A DNA stretch of 64,000 nucleotides from Pasteurellaceae bacterium Pebbles2 (GCA_023101505.1 LVZA01000001.1:496001-560000); one strand, 5' to 3'. Counted from the first letter of the stretch, positions 28,657 through 36,652 are shown. Translations and numbers: made by a program. The notes: a model not told the origin generated them from the letters alone.

Positions 28657-29967
28657 TTAGCTTTTTGGCTGTTTGGTGGGTTTGTCTTCTGGCAGGATTA
28701 GGTTTAGGATTAATGCCAAAAGTGAGCCGACGGTGATGCCTGAGCCGAAAATTTCTTTGATGAAACTTGGGAGCTTGTCGAGTAATTCGGGGCGGGTGGT
28801 TACGGCTAAGCCGCAGCCGATGGAGATGGCGATGATTAAGCCGTTGCGTTTGCTACGTTCGATGTTGTCGAGCATTTGTATGCCTGCGGCGATGATCATT
28901 GCGAACATCATTAAGCCTGCGCCACCTAAAACTGGGAGCGGAATTGAAACGATGAGTGCGCCGAACACGGGGAATAAACCTGCCAGCACTAATAATGCGC
29001 CTGTGAGTGCCACCACGTAGCGGCTTGCTACGCCTGTCAATGAAATTACGCCGATGTTTTGTGAGAAAGAAGAAAACGGTGTGGTGGACATAATCGCTGC
29101 GAGTGCAGAGCCTAAGCCGTCGCACAGCACGCCGCCACGCAAGTGTTTGCCGGTGATTTCGGTTTTGGTGGCGTTGCCGAGGGCGAGGAAGTTGCCGCTG
29201 CTTTCCACAATCGTTACTAAATAAGCAATGGACATTCCGATGATGCCTGTAATTGGGAATGATAAACCGAAGTGGAGCGGTTGTGGCACGGCGAATGTTT
29301 GCGCTTGTTTCACGCCTGAAAAATCAACCCAACCGAGGGCGAGGGCGACGGCGTAACCTGTCATCATTCCGATCACAATCGCTGCGGCGGAGAAAATGCC
29401 TTTGCCCCATTGCACCAACGCCACCACGATGACTAACACGAATGTCGCCATCATCAAATTTTCGGGTGAAGCGTAGTTTTCATCGGTGCGCTGACCGCCT
29501 GCGAACCAGTCCACCGCCACAGGAATAAGGCTTAAACCGATCATCATCACCACAGTGCCTGTAACCACTGGCGGAAATAATTTGCGAATGCTTGGCATAA
29601 AGAAGCTGCCGATAATCATCACAAATGCGCCAGCCAGCGATGAGCCGAGAATGCCCGATACGCCATATTCGCTAAAGCCAATGGCTAATGCGGCAGCGAC
29701 GAATGTGAAGCTCGTCCCCATTACGCTTGGCAAGCGAATGCCGATAGGCCCTAAGCCACGGCATTGAACAATGGTAACGATGCCCGAAACCAACAACGCC
29801 GCATTCACTAAAATAATGGTGTCGGGCGTTGGTAATTTTAACACGTTGCCGATCACTAACGGCACGGCGATGATGCCGCCCAATGCGGCTAACAAATGTT
29901 GCGCAGCCAACAGCAGGCTTAAGCCAAAAGGCGGTTTGTCTTCAACAGAATAAAGTAAATTGTTCAT
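28657..29967 (-). CDS. NCS2-family purine (xanthine/uric acid-type) permease
   Basis: This 436-aa inner-membrane permease has about 12-14 hydrophobic segments. The nucleobase-ascorbate transporter signature is present as QNIGVISLTGVASRYV near residue 300, preceded by GGVLCDGLGSALAAIMST. The overall pattern resembles E. coli XanP/XanQ more than the uracil permease UraA. It imports a purine base, probably xanthine or urate, using the proton gradient. An almost perfect PurR operator lies about 50 bp upstream, which supports a purine substrate. Exact specificity is uncertain. It is a single-gene unit by its flanks. Confidence 0.85.
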   Translation of the reverse strand: MNNLLYSVEDKPPFGLSLLLAAQHLLAALGGIIAVPLVIGNVLKLPTPDTIILVNAALLVSGIVTIVQCRGLGPIGIRLPSVMGTSFTFVAAALAIGFSEYGVSGILGSSLAGAFVMIIGSFFMPSIRKLFPPVVTGTVVMMIGLSLIPVAVDWFAGGQRTDENYASPENLMMATFVLVIVVALVQWGKGIFSAAAIVIGMMTGYAVALALGWVDFSGVKQAQTFAVPQPLHFGLSFPITGIIGMSIAYLVTIVESSGNFLALGNATKTEITGKHLRGGVLCDGLGSALAAIMSTTPFSSFSQNIGVISLTGVASRYVVALTGALLVLAGLFPVFGALIVSIPLPVLGGAGLMMFAMIIAAGIQMLDNIERSKRNGLIIAISIGCGLAVTTRPELLDKLPSFIKEIFGSGITVGSLLALILNLILPEDKPTKQPKS

Positions 29968-30014
29968 TAAAATTCCTTAGAATGGGTTGAAAATGAGAAT
30001 TGGCGCGCATTATA

Positions 30015-30030
30015 GCGCAAACGTTTGCGA
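30015..30030 (-). promoter_or_regulatory. PurR operator of the purine permease
   Basis: GCGCAAACGTTTGCGA is a 14-of-16 symmetric match to the PurR box ACGCAAACGTTTGCGT, with perfect core. It sits about 48 bp upstream of the permease start, where it would block its promoter when purines are plentiful. Confidence 0.85.
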
Positions 30031-30426
30031 AATGTTACTAAAAAGTGCGGTGTAAATTGGAATAGTTTTTGCGTGGGTAAAATTGCGTGATTTAACGGAA
30101 AAAATTGATCGTTTTTTGGAGTAAAAAAGCGAAACGGAGCTTTCGGAGTGATTTTTTTACTTTTTATGTAGCGTGATTTTGAGGCTTAAATTTTATCCTT
30201 TGGCTTAATTTGTAAAGCATATAAGATATTTTGTAAACAAATTGTAACTAAAACAACCAAAAATAAAAGTTATCGACTACAACGCAATCGGTTTCGATCA
30301 AAAATGCGCCATTAAAAATTCTCGTTGTGCAAAATTTTTACTGGTCTGACAAGAATGATATTTACATACTCCATAATATTAGCACCGAACAAAATTAGAC
30401 TAAAAATTCTATCAAAGGAGATAAAA
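30031..30426 (+). other. Intergenic region upstream of the autotransporter
   Basis: About 400 bp of AT-rich DNA without a gene. It holds one uptake signal (near 30043), a small CGAAA/TTTCG inverted repeat near 30130 followed by a T-run, and, just before the autotransporter ATG, the ribosome-binding site AAGGAG. I see no homopolymer or tetranucleotide tract that would indicate phase variation, and no promoter I would defend. Confidence 0.6.
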
Positions 30427-33159
30427 ATGAAACCAAGAAAATTTAGCCACTCTGCTATTTATTTGGCATTAATGGCTAATCTTGCTGTGGTTGGGAGCGT
30501 TTATGCTGCTGAACCTCCAGATGCGCCGTTAGCTGAAGAAAAAGGTTCACTTCACGAAAAAAATAACAGAGAAGATGAAAATAGACAAAAAATCACTGGT
30601 CGCCATATTCACAATGAAGATGCTAAGAGTGAACTGATTAAATTAGAAAATGTAACATTAACTATCGAGAATTCAAATATTACAATGAATTCGACACAGT
30701 ACAGTGGTCCTGTTGTTAGTGTTCTTGATAAAAGTGATGTTACCTTTGAAAAAGTAACAATGACGGTCAATAGTACTAATGCGCAAGGTATTACTGTAGA
30801 TAAATCTACTTTAAATTTACTTAATTCTACTGTTGTAACACATTACGATAATTCAGGACAAGCCATTCAAGGCAATGATATTTATGAGTCTTATGCTAAC
30901 TTATTTTTAGGAAATGTAAGTTTTAGTAGTATTAAAAATAGTGAGTTAATTTATGATGGTAAAAGCGCAAGTCTTGCTCTTGTAGATGCCTCAGATTTGC
31001 AATCAGAAAATAGCACTTTCATCGTTAAAGGTGAAAAATCAGCTGCTATTGGTGTCAAACGAGGTGGTTCAGCTACTTTTAACAATTCAACAATTATCAA
31101 TGAACATAAAGACAGCTATATCGGTGCAATAAGTTCAACAGGAACAGCCGAAAGAAATGATAACGCTAATGATCTTAGTTTTGAAAATAGCACATTAACT
31201 TCTGTAAGTAATGGTTTTTATTTTGATAAATATTCAGATAATAAAGTAGAAGTAAAATTAGATAACTCTACTAGCTTAACGGTTGCAAATGAAGTGTTTG
31301 TTAAACCAGAAGTCATTTATGACCCTAGCAAGTCCGAAGTATTTCGAGAAAAATTTAATGGCAGCTCAAAAATTGACTTTAGTGTATCGAATGGTTCAAA
31401 GGTAACTGGTGCTGTTAATGAATTCCAAGGTTCGACAATTAGTTTTGAATTAATTGGATCTAATTGGAATATGACTAACAATTCAAACGTGAGTTCTCTC
31501 CATTTAACGAAAGAAGCTAACATTAATTTTACAGAAAATGGTGGTTTAAAAACTTTAACAGTTGGCAAATTAGATGAGGGTGATGGCACGTTCAATTTAC
31601 GTAGTGATTTAGCCAATAATACTAGCGACAAAGTCGTAGTTACAAATGTGGCAGCTGGTCATTATACTTTAAATGTAAAAGATGTTTATTCTGGTAAAAA
31701 AGAAACAACACCAGAAAATAAAGCGACAGTATTTGAAGCTAAACCAAAAATTGACCATAACAAACCACTTCCGCTAACAGTTAAACTAGGTGGCGAAGGT
31801 TATGTTGATGCTGGTGCATATCGTTATAGATTACACGAAGAAAAAGTTGGCGAAGCAAAACATTGGGTTTTATCTAATGAAAATAAAGAAAAAAATCCAA
31901 CTTATGTTCCACCTAAAAAAGATGAAAAACCACAAGGTGATGTAAAAAAACCTGAAGTGCCGAACGTAGTTCCACCAAAAGCGGAAGATAAACCAAATGC
32001 AGATGCGCCGAAAGTTGTTCCACCAGCGAAACCACAAGATCCGATGGTGAAACCACAAGAGCCGAAAAAAGATGCGCCGAAAGTTGTTCCGCCAGCGAAA
32101 CCACAAGATCCGATGGTGAAACCACAAGAGCCGAAAAAAGATGCGCCGAAAGTTGTTCCACCAGCGAAACCGCAAGATCCGATGGTGAAACCACAAGAGC
32201 CGAAAAAAGACGCTCCGAAAGTTGTTCCACCAGCGAAACCGAAAGATCCAATGGTGAAACCGCAAGCGCCAAAAGCGAACAAGCCAATGCTTAACTTAAA
32301 CGATGAAGCGAATGCCGTGCTTTCATTACGTCAAGCACAAGCTATGTTGCTGAATGCGGAAATTGCAGGCATTCACCAACGCTTAGGCGAAACCAAAGCC
32401 GACAACGCTGGTGTTTGGGTGCGTACGCTGAACCAACGTGATGAATTTAAAGCACAAATGGTTTCAGATCGCAGCCAAAGTTCAGGCGCAAAACAAGATG
32501 TTAGCGGCGTTCAAGTGGGCGTGGATAAACGTGTTACAGACCACGCAACTATCGGCGCATTCGTTGGCGCAAGCCGTTCAGACGTGGACTTCAACGGCGA
32601 ATTTAAAGACGTTACAGTACGCTCGAAATCGGCAGGTCTTTACAGCAGCTACCAAGCAGACAACGGCGTTTATGTGGACGGCATTGCGAAATATAGCCAC
32701 TTGCAATCAAAATTTGCAACAGGCGAAAAACGCAGCTACCACGCTTACACCTTGTCAACCGAAGTCGGTCGTGAATACGGTTTCGGTGAACAATGGAGCG
32801 TAACGCCAATGGCACAATTAGGCTGGTCAACCATTTCAGGCAACGCCAAAGAAGACCGCTTAAATGTATTACACAGCAAAGCAGGCGTGCGTGTAGCGAA
32901 AACTATCATCGTAAGCCCAACCTTTGCGTGGAAACCGTTCGTTCAAGTGAGCGGCGTTTATGACAAGCTCAACAACTCTCAAGCCCACTTCGGCGGACAA
33001 CACTTTGACATCGCCAAAGTTGGCGCAAGAGTTGAAAGTGCCACAGGCTTAAATTTAAGTGCAGGCAACCACCAATTTGGTATCCAACTCGGCACAAGCC
33101 ACGGCAGCAAAGTGAAACAACCCCTCAGCTTACAAGCTGGCTACCGCTATCAGTGGTAA
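30427..33159 (+). CDS. Type V autotransporter with beta-helix passenger and Pro-rich repeats
   Basis: This 910-aa surface protein starts at the ATG at 30427 (after AAGGAG) with a signal peptide cut near residue 27 (GSVYA). The passenger, about 28-490, is Asn/Ser/Thr-rich with recurring F/L-E-N-S-T rungs (FENSTLT, FEKVTMTV, FNNSTI), typical of a right-handed beta-helix. A Lys/Pro/Val region (about 491-620) contains four 23-residue repeats. The last 270 residues form a pertactin-type translocator barrel (AGVWVRTLNQRDEF, GVQVGVDKRV, SLQAGYRYQW). There is no serine-protease GDSGGP motif, so an adhesin or similar non-enzymatic role is inferred. The passenger DNA looks clearly more AT-rich than the barrel. 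A terminator follows; it is monocistronic. Confidence 0.88.
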   Translation: MKPRKFSHSAIYLALMANLAVVGSVYAAEPPDAPLAEEKGSLHEKNNREDENRQKITGRHIHNEDAKSELIKLENVTLTIENSNITMNSTQYSGPVVSVLDKSDVTFEKVTMTVNSTNAQGITVDKSTLNLLNSTVVTHYDNSGQAIQGNDIYESYANLFLGNVSFSSIKNSELIYDGKSASLALVDASDLQSENSTFIVKGEKSAAIGVKRGGSATFNNSTIINEHKDSYIGAISSTGTAERNDNANDLSFENSTLTSVSNGFYFDKYSDNKVEVKLDNSTSLTVANEVFVKPEVIYDPSKSEVFREKFNGSSKIDFSVSNGSKVTGAVNEFQGSTISFELIGSNWNMTNNSNVSSLHLTKEANINFTENGGLKTLTVGKLDEGDGTFNLRSDLANNTSDKVVVTNVAAGHYTLNVKDVYSGKKETTPENKATVFEAKPKIDHNKPLPLTVKLGGEGYVDAGAYRYRLHEEKVGEAKHWVLSNENKEKNPTYVPPKKDEKPQGDVKKPEVPNVVPPKAEDKPNADAPKVVPPAKPQDPMVKPQEPKKDAPKVVPPAKPQDPMVKPQEPKKDAPKVVPPAKPQDPMVKPQEPKKDAPKVVPPAKPKDPMVKPQAPKANKPMLNLNDEANAVLSLRQAQAMLLNAEIAGIHQRLGETKADNAGVWVRTLNQRDEFKAQMVSDRSQSSGAKQDVSGVQVGVDKRVTDHATIGAFVGASRSDVDFNGEFKDVTVRSKSAGLYSSYQADNGVYVDGIAKYSHLQSKFATGEKRSYHAYTLSTEVGREYGFGEQWSVTPMAQLGWSTISGNAKEDRLNVLHSKAGVRVAKTIIVSPTFAWKPFVQVSGVYDKLNNSQAHFGGQHFDIAKVGARVESATGLNLSAGNHQFGIQLGTSHGSKVKQPLSLQAGYRYQW
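32002..32277 (+). repeat. Four tandem 69-bp in-frame repeats in the autotransporter linker
   Basis: Units lie at 32002-32070, 32071-32139, 32140-32208 and 32209-32277, each encoding the 23-residue unit that starts DAPKVVPPAKPQDPMVKPQ. Units 1-3 are nearly identical in DNA; unit 4 is diverged (PKD for PQD, PQAPKA at its end). Copy number can change without a frameshift. Confidence 0.95.
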
Positions 33160-33203
33160 GCAATAATAATAAAATAAGATAAAAATATTTATCAAAGGAG
33201 AAG

Positions 33204-33235
33204 CAAAGCCGCTACGATTGTAGCGGCTTTTTTTG
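33204..33235 (+). terminator. Terminator of the autotransporter gene
   Basis: AAAGCCGCTAC / GTAGCGGCTTT stem with a GATT loop, followed by TTTTG, 45 bp after the stop codon. Confidence 0.9.
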
Positions 33236-33311
33236 TTTGGATATGTAGAGGTGTATGTATTACGCCCTGCCCAATCTTTGTTTTTCCACAAATAGGGGAA
33301 CAATAAAAGAT

Positions 33312-33452
33312 CCTTTTTCTCCCCCTGTTTACGGGGGGAGGTGCCAACGGCGGAGGGGGCAATAGTGCGAGGGTTTTTGCAATATTGTTTAAAATCTCGT
33401 TATTAGCCCCCCATCGCCCTTTGGGCACTTCCCCCCGTAAACAGGGGAAAGG
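33312..33452. repeat. GC-rich palindromic intergenic repeat, copy A
   Basis: A left arm (from CTCCCCCTGTTTACGGGGGG to AGGGGGC, 33319-33360) and a right arm (33415-33452) are inverted copies of each other, sharing CCCCTGTTTACGGGGGGA then GTGCC. The 54-bp centre is AT-rich. Small open frames crossing it are artefacts of the palindrome. The composition contrasts with the surrounding DNA. The gap 33236-33564 otherwise holds only the ychF terminator. Confidence 0.8.
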
Positions 33453-33517
33453 AAATGTTCTTTCTCTGTCCTAGATTGGGGGCAAATTAAGGGCGTATGC
33501 GATACACCCTAAAAACA

Positions 33518-33548
33518 AAAAAGTGCGGTAAAAAATACCGCACTTTTT
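33518..33548 (-). terminator. Terminator of ychF made of an inverted uptake-signal pair
   Basis: AAAAAGTGCGGTA and TACCGCACTTTTT flank a 5-base loop: a perfect 13-bp stem with a U-run on both strands, 16 bp beyond the ychF stop. Confidence 0.9.
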
Positions 33549-33564
33549 GTTAATTTCCGATTAA

Positions 33565-34656
33565 TTACACATTAAAGCGGAAGTGCATTACGTCGCCGTC
33601 TTGCACGATGTAGTCTTTGCCTTCTAAGCGCCATTTCCCTGCTTCTTTTGCGCCTGCTTCGCCTTTGAATTGGACGAAATCTTCGTAGGCGATAACTTCT
33701 GCACGGATAAAGCCTTTTTCGAAGTCGGTGTGAATTACAGCCGCGGCTTTCGGGGCGGTTGCGCCGACGGCAACTGTCCACGCACGCACTTCTTTTACGC
33801 CTGCGGTGAAGTAGGTTTGTAAGTTAAGTAAGGCATAACCTGCACGAATTACACGGTTCAACCCTGGTTCTTCAATACCTAAATCTTGTAAGAATTCGAC
33901 TTTTTCTTCATCATCGAGTTCTGCGATTTCAGATTCAATCGCTGCACACACTGGCACAACAACAGCGCCCTCTTTTTCCGCAATTTCACGCACTCGGTCT
34001 AAATATGGGTTATTTTCAAAACCATCTTCGTTGACGTTGGCGATGTACATTGTCGGTTTCAAGGTTAAGAAATTGTAGCCTTTGATTGCGTGCAATTCGT
34101 CTTTGTCTAAATCAACAGAGCGGATCATTCCAGCGTTTTCTAATACTGGTAAGATTTTTTCCATAATGGAAAGCTCGAATTTTGCATCTTTGTCGCCGCC
34201 TTTGGCACGTTTTTGTAAACGTTGGATTGCACGTTCGCAGCTGTCTAAATCTGCCAGCGCAAGTTCGGTGTTGATGATTTCAATATCATCTGCTGGGTCA
34301 ATTTTACCTGCAACGTGCACGATGTCGTCGTTTTCAAAACAGCGCACTACGTGTCCGATTGCGTCGGTTTCACGAATGTTAGCAAGGAATTTATTGCCTA
34401 AGCCCTCGCCTTTGCTTGCACCAGCCACTAAGCCTGCGATGTCCACAAATTCCATTGTGGTTGGCAATACTCGTTCAGGTTTGACGATTTCTGCCAACGC
34501 ATCTAAGCGAGGATCGGGCATTGGCACAACGCCAGTGTTTGGTTCAATGGTGCAAAACGGATAGTTCGCCGCTTCGATGCCTGCTTTGGTTAATGCGTTG
34601 AAAAGGGTTGATTTGCCTACGTTTGGCAACCCAACGATGCCACATTTAAATCCCAT
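33565..34656 (-). CDS. ychF: YchF/OLA1-family ribosome-associated P-loop ATPase
   Basis: This 363-aa Obg-related protein has P-loop [15 protein letters not shown] at the N-terminus, [20 protein letters not shown], and an ANVNE motif in place of the GTP-specific NKxD, which makes it ATP-preferring. A helical insert follows, and a C-terminal TGS domain ends with [10 protein letters not shown]. It associates with ribosomes and affects stress responses in other bacteria. Gene order pth-ychF is conserved with E. coli, but here about 200 bp with a palindromic repeat separate them. It is flanked on both sides by related repeats. Confidence 0.96.
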   Translation of the reverse strand: MGFKCGIVGLPNVGKSTLFNALTKAGIEAANYPFCTIEPNTGVVPMPDPRLDALAEIVKPERVLPTTMEFVDIAGLVAGASKGEGLGNKFLANIRETDAIGHVVRCFENDDIVHVAGKIDPADDIEIINTELALADLDSCERAIQRLQKRAKGGDKDAKFELSIMEKILPVLENAGMIRSVDLDKDELHAIKGYNFLTLKPTMYIANVNEDGFENNPYLDRVREIAEKEGAVVVPVCAAIESEIAELDDEEKVEFLQDLGIEEPGLNRVIRAGYALLNLQTYFTAGVKEVRAWTVAVGATAPKAAAVIHTDFEKGFIRAEVIAYEDFVQFKGEAGAKEAGKWRLEGKDYIVQDGDVMHFRFNV

Positions 34657-34695
34657 TTTTGTTTCCTATTTGTGTTGTGATTTTGTTATGTTAGA

Positions 34696-34850
34696 AAGGG
34701 GATTGTCCCCCTCAGTCGCTTTGCGACAGCTCCCCCGCAAGCAGGGGGAGCAAAGTTTTATTTAGTTTCGATATTTATAATCGGAGAAAATATTTTCCTT
34801 CCCCCCGCTTACAAGGGGAAGTGCCTGAAAAGCGATGAGGGGCATAATCC
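34696..34850. repeat. GC-rich palindromic intergenic repeat, copy B
   Basis: Two arms related to copy A lie in the opposite relative orientation: 34704-34751 (GTCCCCCTCAGTCGC to GCAGGGGGAGC, itself a foldback CTCCCCC/GGGGGAG) and 34798-34850 (CCTTCCCCCCGCTTAC to GGGGCATAATCC). Shared features are the C-run, the GTTTACGG/GCTTACAA block, GGGGAAGTGCC and the ending GCGATGGGG. It fills most of the pth-ychF gap. Confidence 0.75.
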
Positions 34851-34857
34851 CAAAAAA

Positions 34858-35442
34858 TTACGCCTTAAACCCATTCAATCTCGTGGTTGCTTTCGCTACG
34901 CCGTCTTTGAATAAAATATCCATACAGCGACTGGCTTCGTCCACGGCGGCGTTGATTTTTTCTTGATCTTGCGGTGCGGCTTTGCTTAACACATAAGGCG
35001 CAACCAATTCTTTGCTTCCAGGGTGATCAATGCCGATGCGTATGCGGTAGAAATTTTTATCGTTACCCAACGCTGCAATAATGTCTTTTAGCCCATTATG
35101 ACCGCCGTGTCCACCGCCCAGTTTGAGTTTTGCCACGCCACACGGCAAATCTAGTTCGTCGTGTGCGACTAAAATTTCTTCGGGTTTGATACGGAAAAAA
35201 TTCGCTAATGCGCCCACGGCTTTACCGCTTAAATTCATAAAAGTAGTCGGCACAAGCAACCAAACTTCACCAACTGTGGTGCGAATTTTTGCTGTTTTAC
35301 CAAAATATTTGCTGTCATCTTTCAGGCTGACATTATGCTGACGAGCGAGTTCATTAATAAACCATTCGCCTGCGTTGTGGCGTGTTTGTTCGTATTTCGC
35401 CCCTGGGTTGCCAAGCCCAACAATCAGTTTAATTTGTTGCAT
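34858..35442 (-). CDS. pth: Peptidyl-tRNA hydrolase
   Basis: Pth recycles peptidyl-tRNAs that drop off the ribosome. The 194-aa length equals E. coli Pth when started at the ATG at 35442 ([20 protein letters not shown]). The catalytic His lies in TRHNAGEWF (near residue 20), followed by [20 protein letters not shown] and [13 protein letters not shown]. The frame is open upstream to 35616, but that part encodes no Pth-like sequence, crosses an uptake-signal terminator, and overlaps a dispersed repeat, so I reject it. Confidence 0.96.
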   Translation of the reverse strand: MQQIKLIVGLGNPGAKYEQTRHNAGEWFINELARQHNVSLKDDSKYFGKTAKIRTTVGEVWLLVPTTFMNLSGKAVGALANFFRIKPEEILVAHDELDLPCGVAKLKLGGGHGGHNGLKDIIAALGNDKNFYRIRIGIDHPGSKELVAPYVLSKAAPQDQEKINAAVDEASRCMDILFKDGVAKATTRLNGFKA

Positions 35443-35508
35443 TACTGTTTTTGTTTCGTCAAAAAATAGTGGGATATTATAGCGGAAAAATTGCGAAAAC
35501 TCACTCTT

Positions 35509-35540
35509 TCTTTGCTTTGCCAAAGAAAAAGTAAGCAAAA
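35509..35540. repeat. 32-bp dispersed repeat, partial copy upstream of pth
   Basis: Identical over 32 bp to 36189-36220. It contains the foldback CTTTG...CAAAG and GTAAGCAAAA, and is probably a fragment of the larger repeat element found at 36.1 kb. Confidence 0.85.
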
Positions 35541-35583
35541 TTGGGAAATAACATTTTCTGAGTTTTATCTTAAAGAATATTTT

Positions 35584-35625
35584 AAAAAGTGCGGTTAAAA
35601 AATTTGTTATTTTCACCGCACTTTT
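35584..35625 (-). terminator. Terminator of the EamA gene (inverted uptake-signal pair)
   Basis: AAAAAGTGCGGT (35584-35595) and ACCGCACTTTT (35615-35625) form an 11-bp stem with a roughly 19-base loop, about 20 bp past the EamA stop codon, with a U-run on the minus strand. Confidence 0.8.
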
Positions 35626-35646
35626 ATTTTGGTGGGTTAGATTAAG

Positions 35647-36072
35647 TCAAAGCGCCAATACCAACACGCCGCTTAAAATAAGAATTGAGCCGATGAGAAG
35701 TTTTAGGCTGAAAGGTTCGCCGAGTAAAACCACGCCGAGAATAATGGCGATAACGACGCTAAGTTTGTCGATTGGCGCAACCCACGAAGCTGGAGCGAGT
35801 TGTAAGGCTCGGTAGTAACAAAGCCACGATAAGCCTGTGGCGATGCCTGATAAAATCAGAAATGTAAACGGACGAGCGGCGATATGCTGAGGTAATTGCC
35901 ATTCGTTACGCATTGTAATGATTGCACTGATTACGAAAAAAATGACGATAGTACGAATAAATGTAGCAAGGTTGCTGTTCATTCCCTCGACCCCTAGCTT
36001 GCCGAAAATAGCGGTTAAGCCTGCGAAGAATGCAGAGCCGATGGCGAAGTAGAGCCAGTTTGATTGGAACAT
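35647..36072 (-). CDS. Half-size EamA/DMT-family membrane transporter
   Basis: This 141-aa protein has a single EamA domain with about five membrane helices (WLYFAIGSAFFAGLTAIFG, FIRTIVIFFVISAIIT, FTFLILSGIATGLSWLCYY, LSVVIAIILGVVLLGE, LLIGSILILSGVLVLAL). Typical motifs are TGLSWLCYYRALQLAPASWV and LGEPFS. Most DMT exporters have two such domains; single-domain proteins act as dimers. The substrate is unknown. It lies alone between repeats and uptake-signal terminators. Confidence 0.85.
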   Translation of the reverse strand: MFQSNWLYFAIGSAFFAGLTAIFGKLGVEGMNSNLATFIRTIVIFFVISAIITMRNEWQLPQHIAARPFTFLILSGIATGLSWLCYYRALQLAPASWVAPIDKLSVVIAIILGVVLLGEPFSLKLLIGSILILSGVLVLAL

Positions 36073-36117
36073 AAAATTTATTTCTCCGTAGTAAAATCGT
36101 GTTATCGCTGATAACGA

Positions 36118-36220
36118 CTTACTTTTTACTTGCTACGCTCGCACTTCGTGCCGTTGGCAAAGCCAACGTTCAAAACCTAAAGGTTTTGTCTTTGCTTTGC
36201 CAAAGAAAAAGTAAGCAAAA
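36118..36220. repeat. Multi-hairpin intergenic repeat, upstream module
   Basis: The outer inverted arms CTTACTTTTT (36118-36127) and AAAAAGTAAG (36206-36215) enclose three small hairpins: GTTGGC/GCCAAC, AAAACCT/AGGTTTT and CTTTG/CAAAG. The last 32 bp recur exactly at 35509-35540. No gene is visible here. Confidence 0.8.
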
Positions 36221-36249
36221 AGAAAGGCAACCCCGATTTTGCCTTGTTT

Positions 36250-36341
36250 CCTAAAAATTCCTTAATTTGCTTCACGCAAAATGCGTAAACTCGCTGCGCT
36301 CAAACAGTACGCATTTTACTACAAATTAAGGATTTTTTAGG
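36250..36341. repeat. 92-bp long palindrome (inverted-repeat element, copy 1)
   Basis: Outer arms of 20 bp (36250-36269, CCTAAAAATTCCTTAATTTG, and 36322-36341) match at 19 of 20 positions. Inner arms AAAATGCGTA and TACGCATTTT (36278-36287, 36308-36317) are perfect. The loop region contains a 25-bp sequence that reappears inverted in copy 2. Confidence 0.92.
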
Positions 36342-36374
36342 CGGCAAAGACGGGGACCCCGTGGAGCATTACCC

Positions 36375-36414
36375 AAAGTGCGGTGTAAAAAATCAAAATT
36401 TTAACCGCACTTTT
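36375..36414. terminator. Inverted uptake-signal pair between the two palindromes
   Basis: AAAGTGCGGT (36375-36384) and ACCGCACTTTT (36404-36414) give a 10-bp stem. No gene ends close by, so a terminator role is uncertain. Confidence 0.5.
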
Positions 36415-36473
36415 CCCCAAATAAAAAATCGTAATGGGCTGTTTAAATCCCCCATCTTTGACGCCTGAGCGTG

Positions 36474-36546
36474 TTGGAAATTTGTAGGGAAACTTGTACT
36501 GTTTGAGCGTAGCGAGTTTACAAGTTTTCCGTTAAGCAAATTCCAA
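36474..36546. repeat. 73-bp palindrome (inverted-repeat element, copy 2, opposite orientation)
   Basis: The outer arms are TTGGAAATTTG and CAAATTCCAA, with inner arms AACTTGTA / TACAAGTT. The centre 36496-36520 is the reverse complement of 36286-36310 at 24 of 25 positions, so this is a diverged copy of the 36250 element in the other orientation. Confidence 0.88.
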
Positions 36547-36589
36547 CTAAGCGAAGAAAAGCGGCAAATCTCGGGGCGTGTTTTCTTTG

Positions 36590-36623
36590 CCTACTTTCTT
36601 TTACACGAGTAAAAGAAAGTAGG
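36590..36623 (-). terminator. Perfect 15-bp hairpin downstream of artM
   Basis: CCTACTTTCTTTTAC and GTAAAAGAAAGTAGG flank a 4-base loop. The hairpin lies 30 bp past the artM stop codon. It lacks a clean U-run, so it may stabilise mRNA ends or be part of the repeat element rather than a true terminator. Confidence 0.55.
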
Positions 36624-36652
36624 TCGCCCCACAGGCGAAACTCTGTAAAAAC

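Noticed and set aside
31870-32287. Open frames antisense to the autotransporter repeat region
   Set aside because: They mirror the 69-bp repeats in three frames; products are repetitive and have no homologue-like character.
30427-33159. The autotransporter as an IgA1 or SPATE-type protease
   Set aside because: No chymotrypsin-like His/Asp/Ser triad or GDSGxP motif is visible in the passenger.
33192-33428. Small protein in the gap between the autotransporter and ychF
   Set aside because: It is the translation of a palindromic repeat and a terminator.
35443-35616. N-terminal extension of pth
   Set aside because: The in-frame codons cross an uptake-signal terminator and a dispersed repeat, and the family N-terminus begins at 35442.
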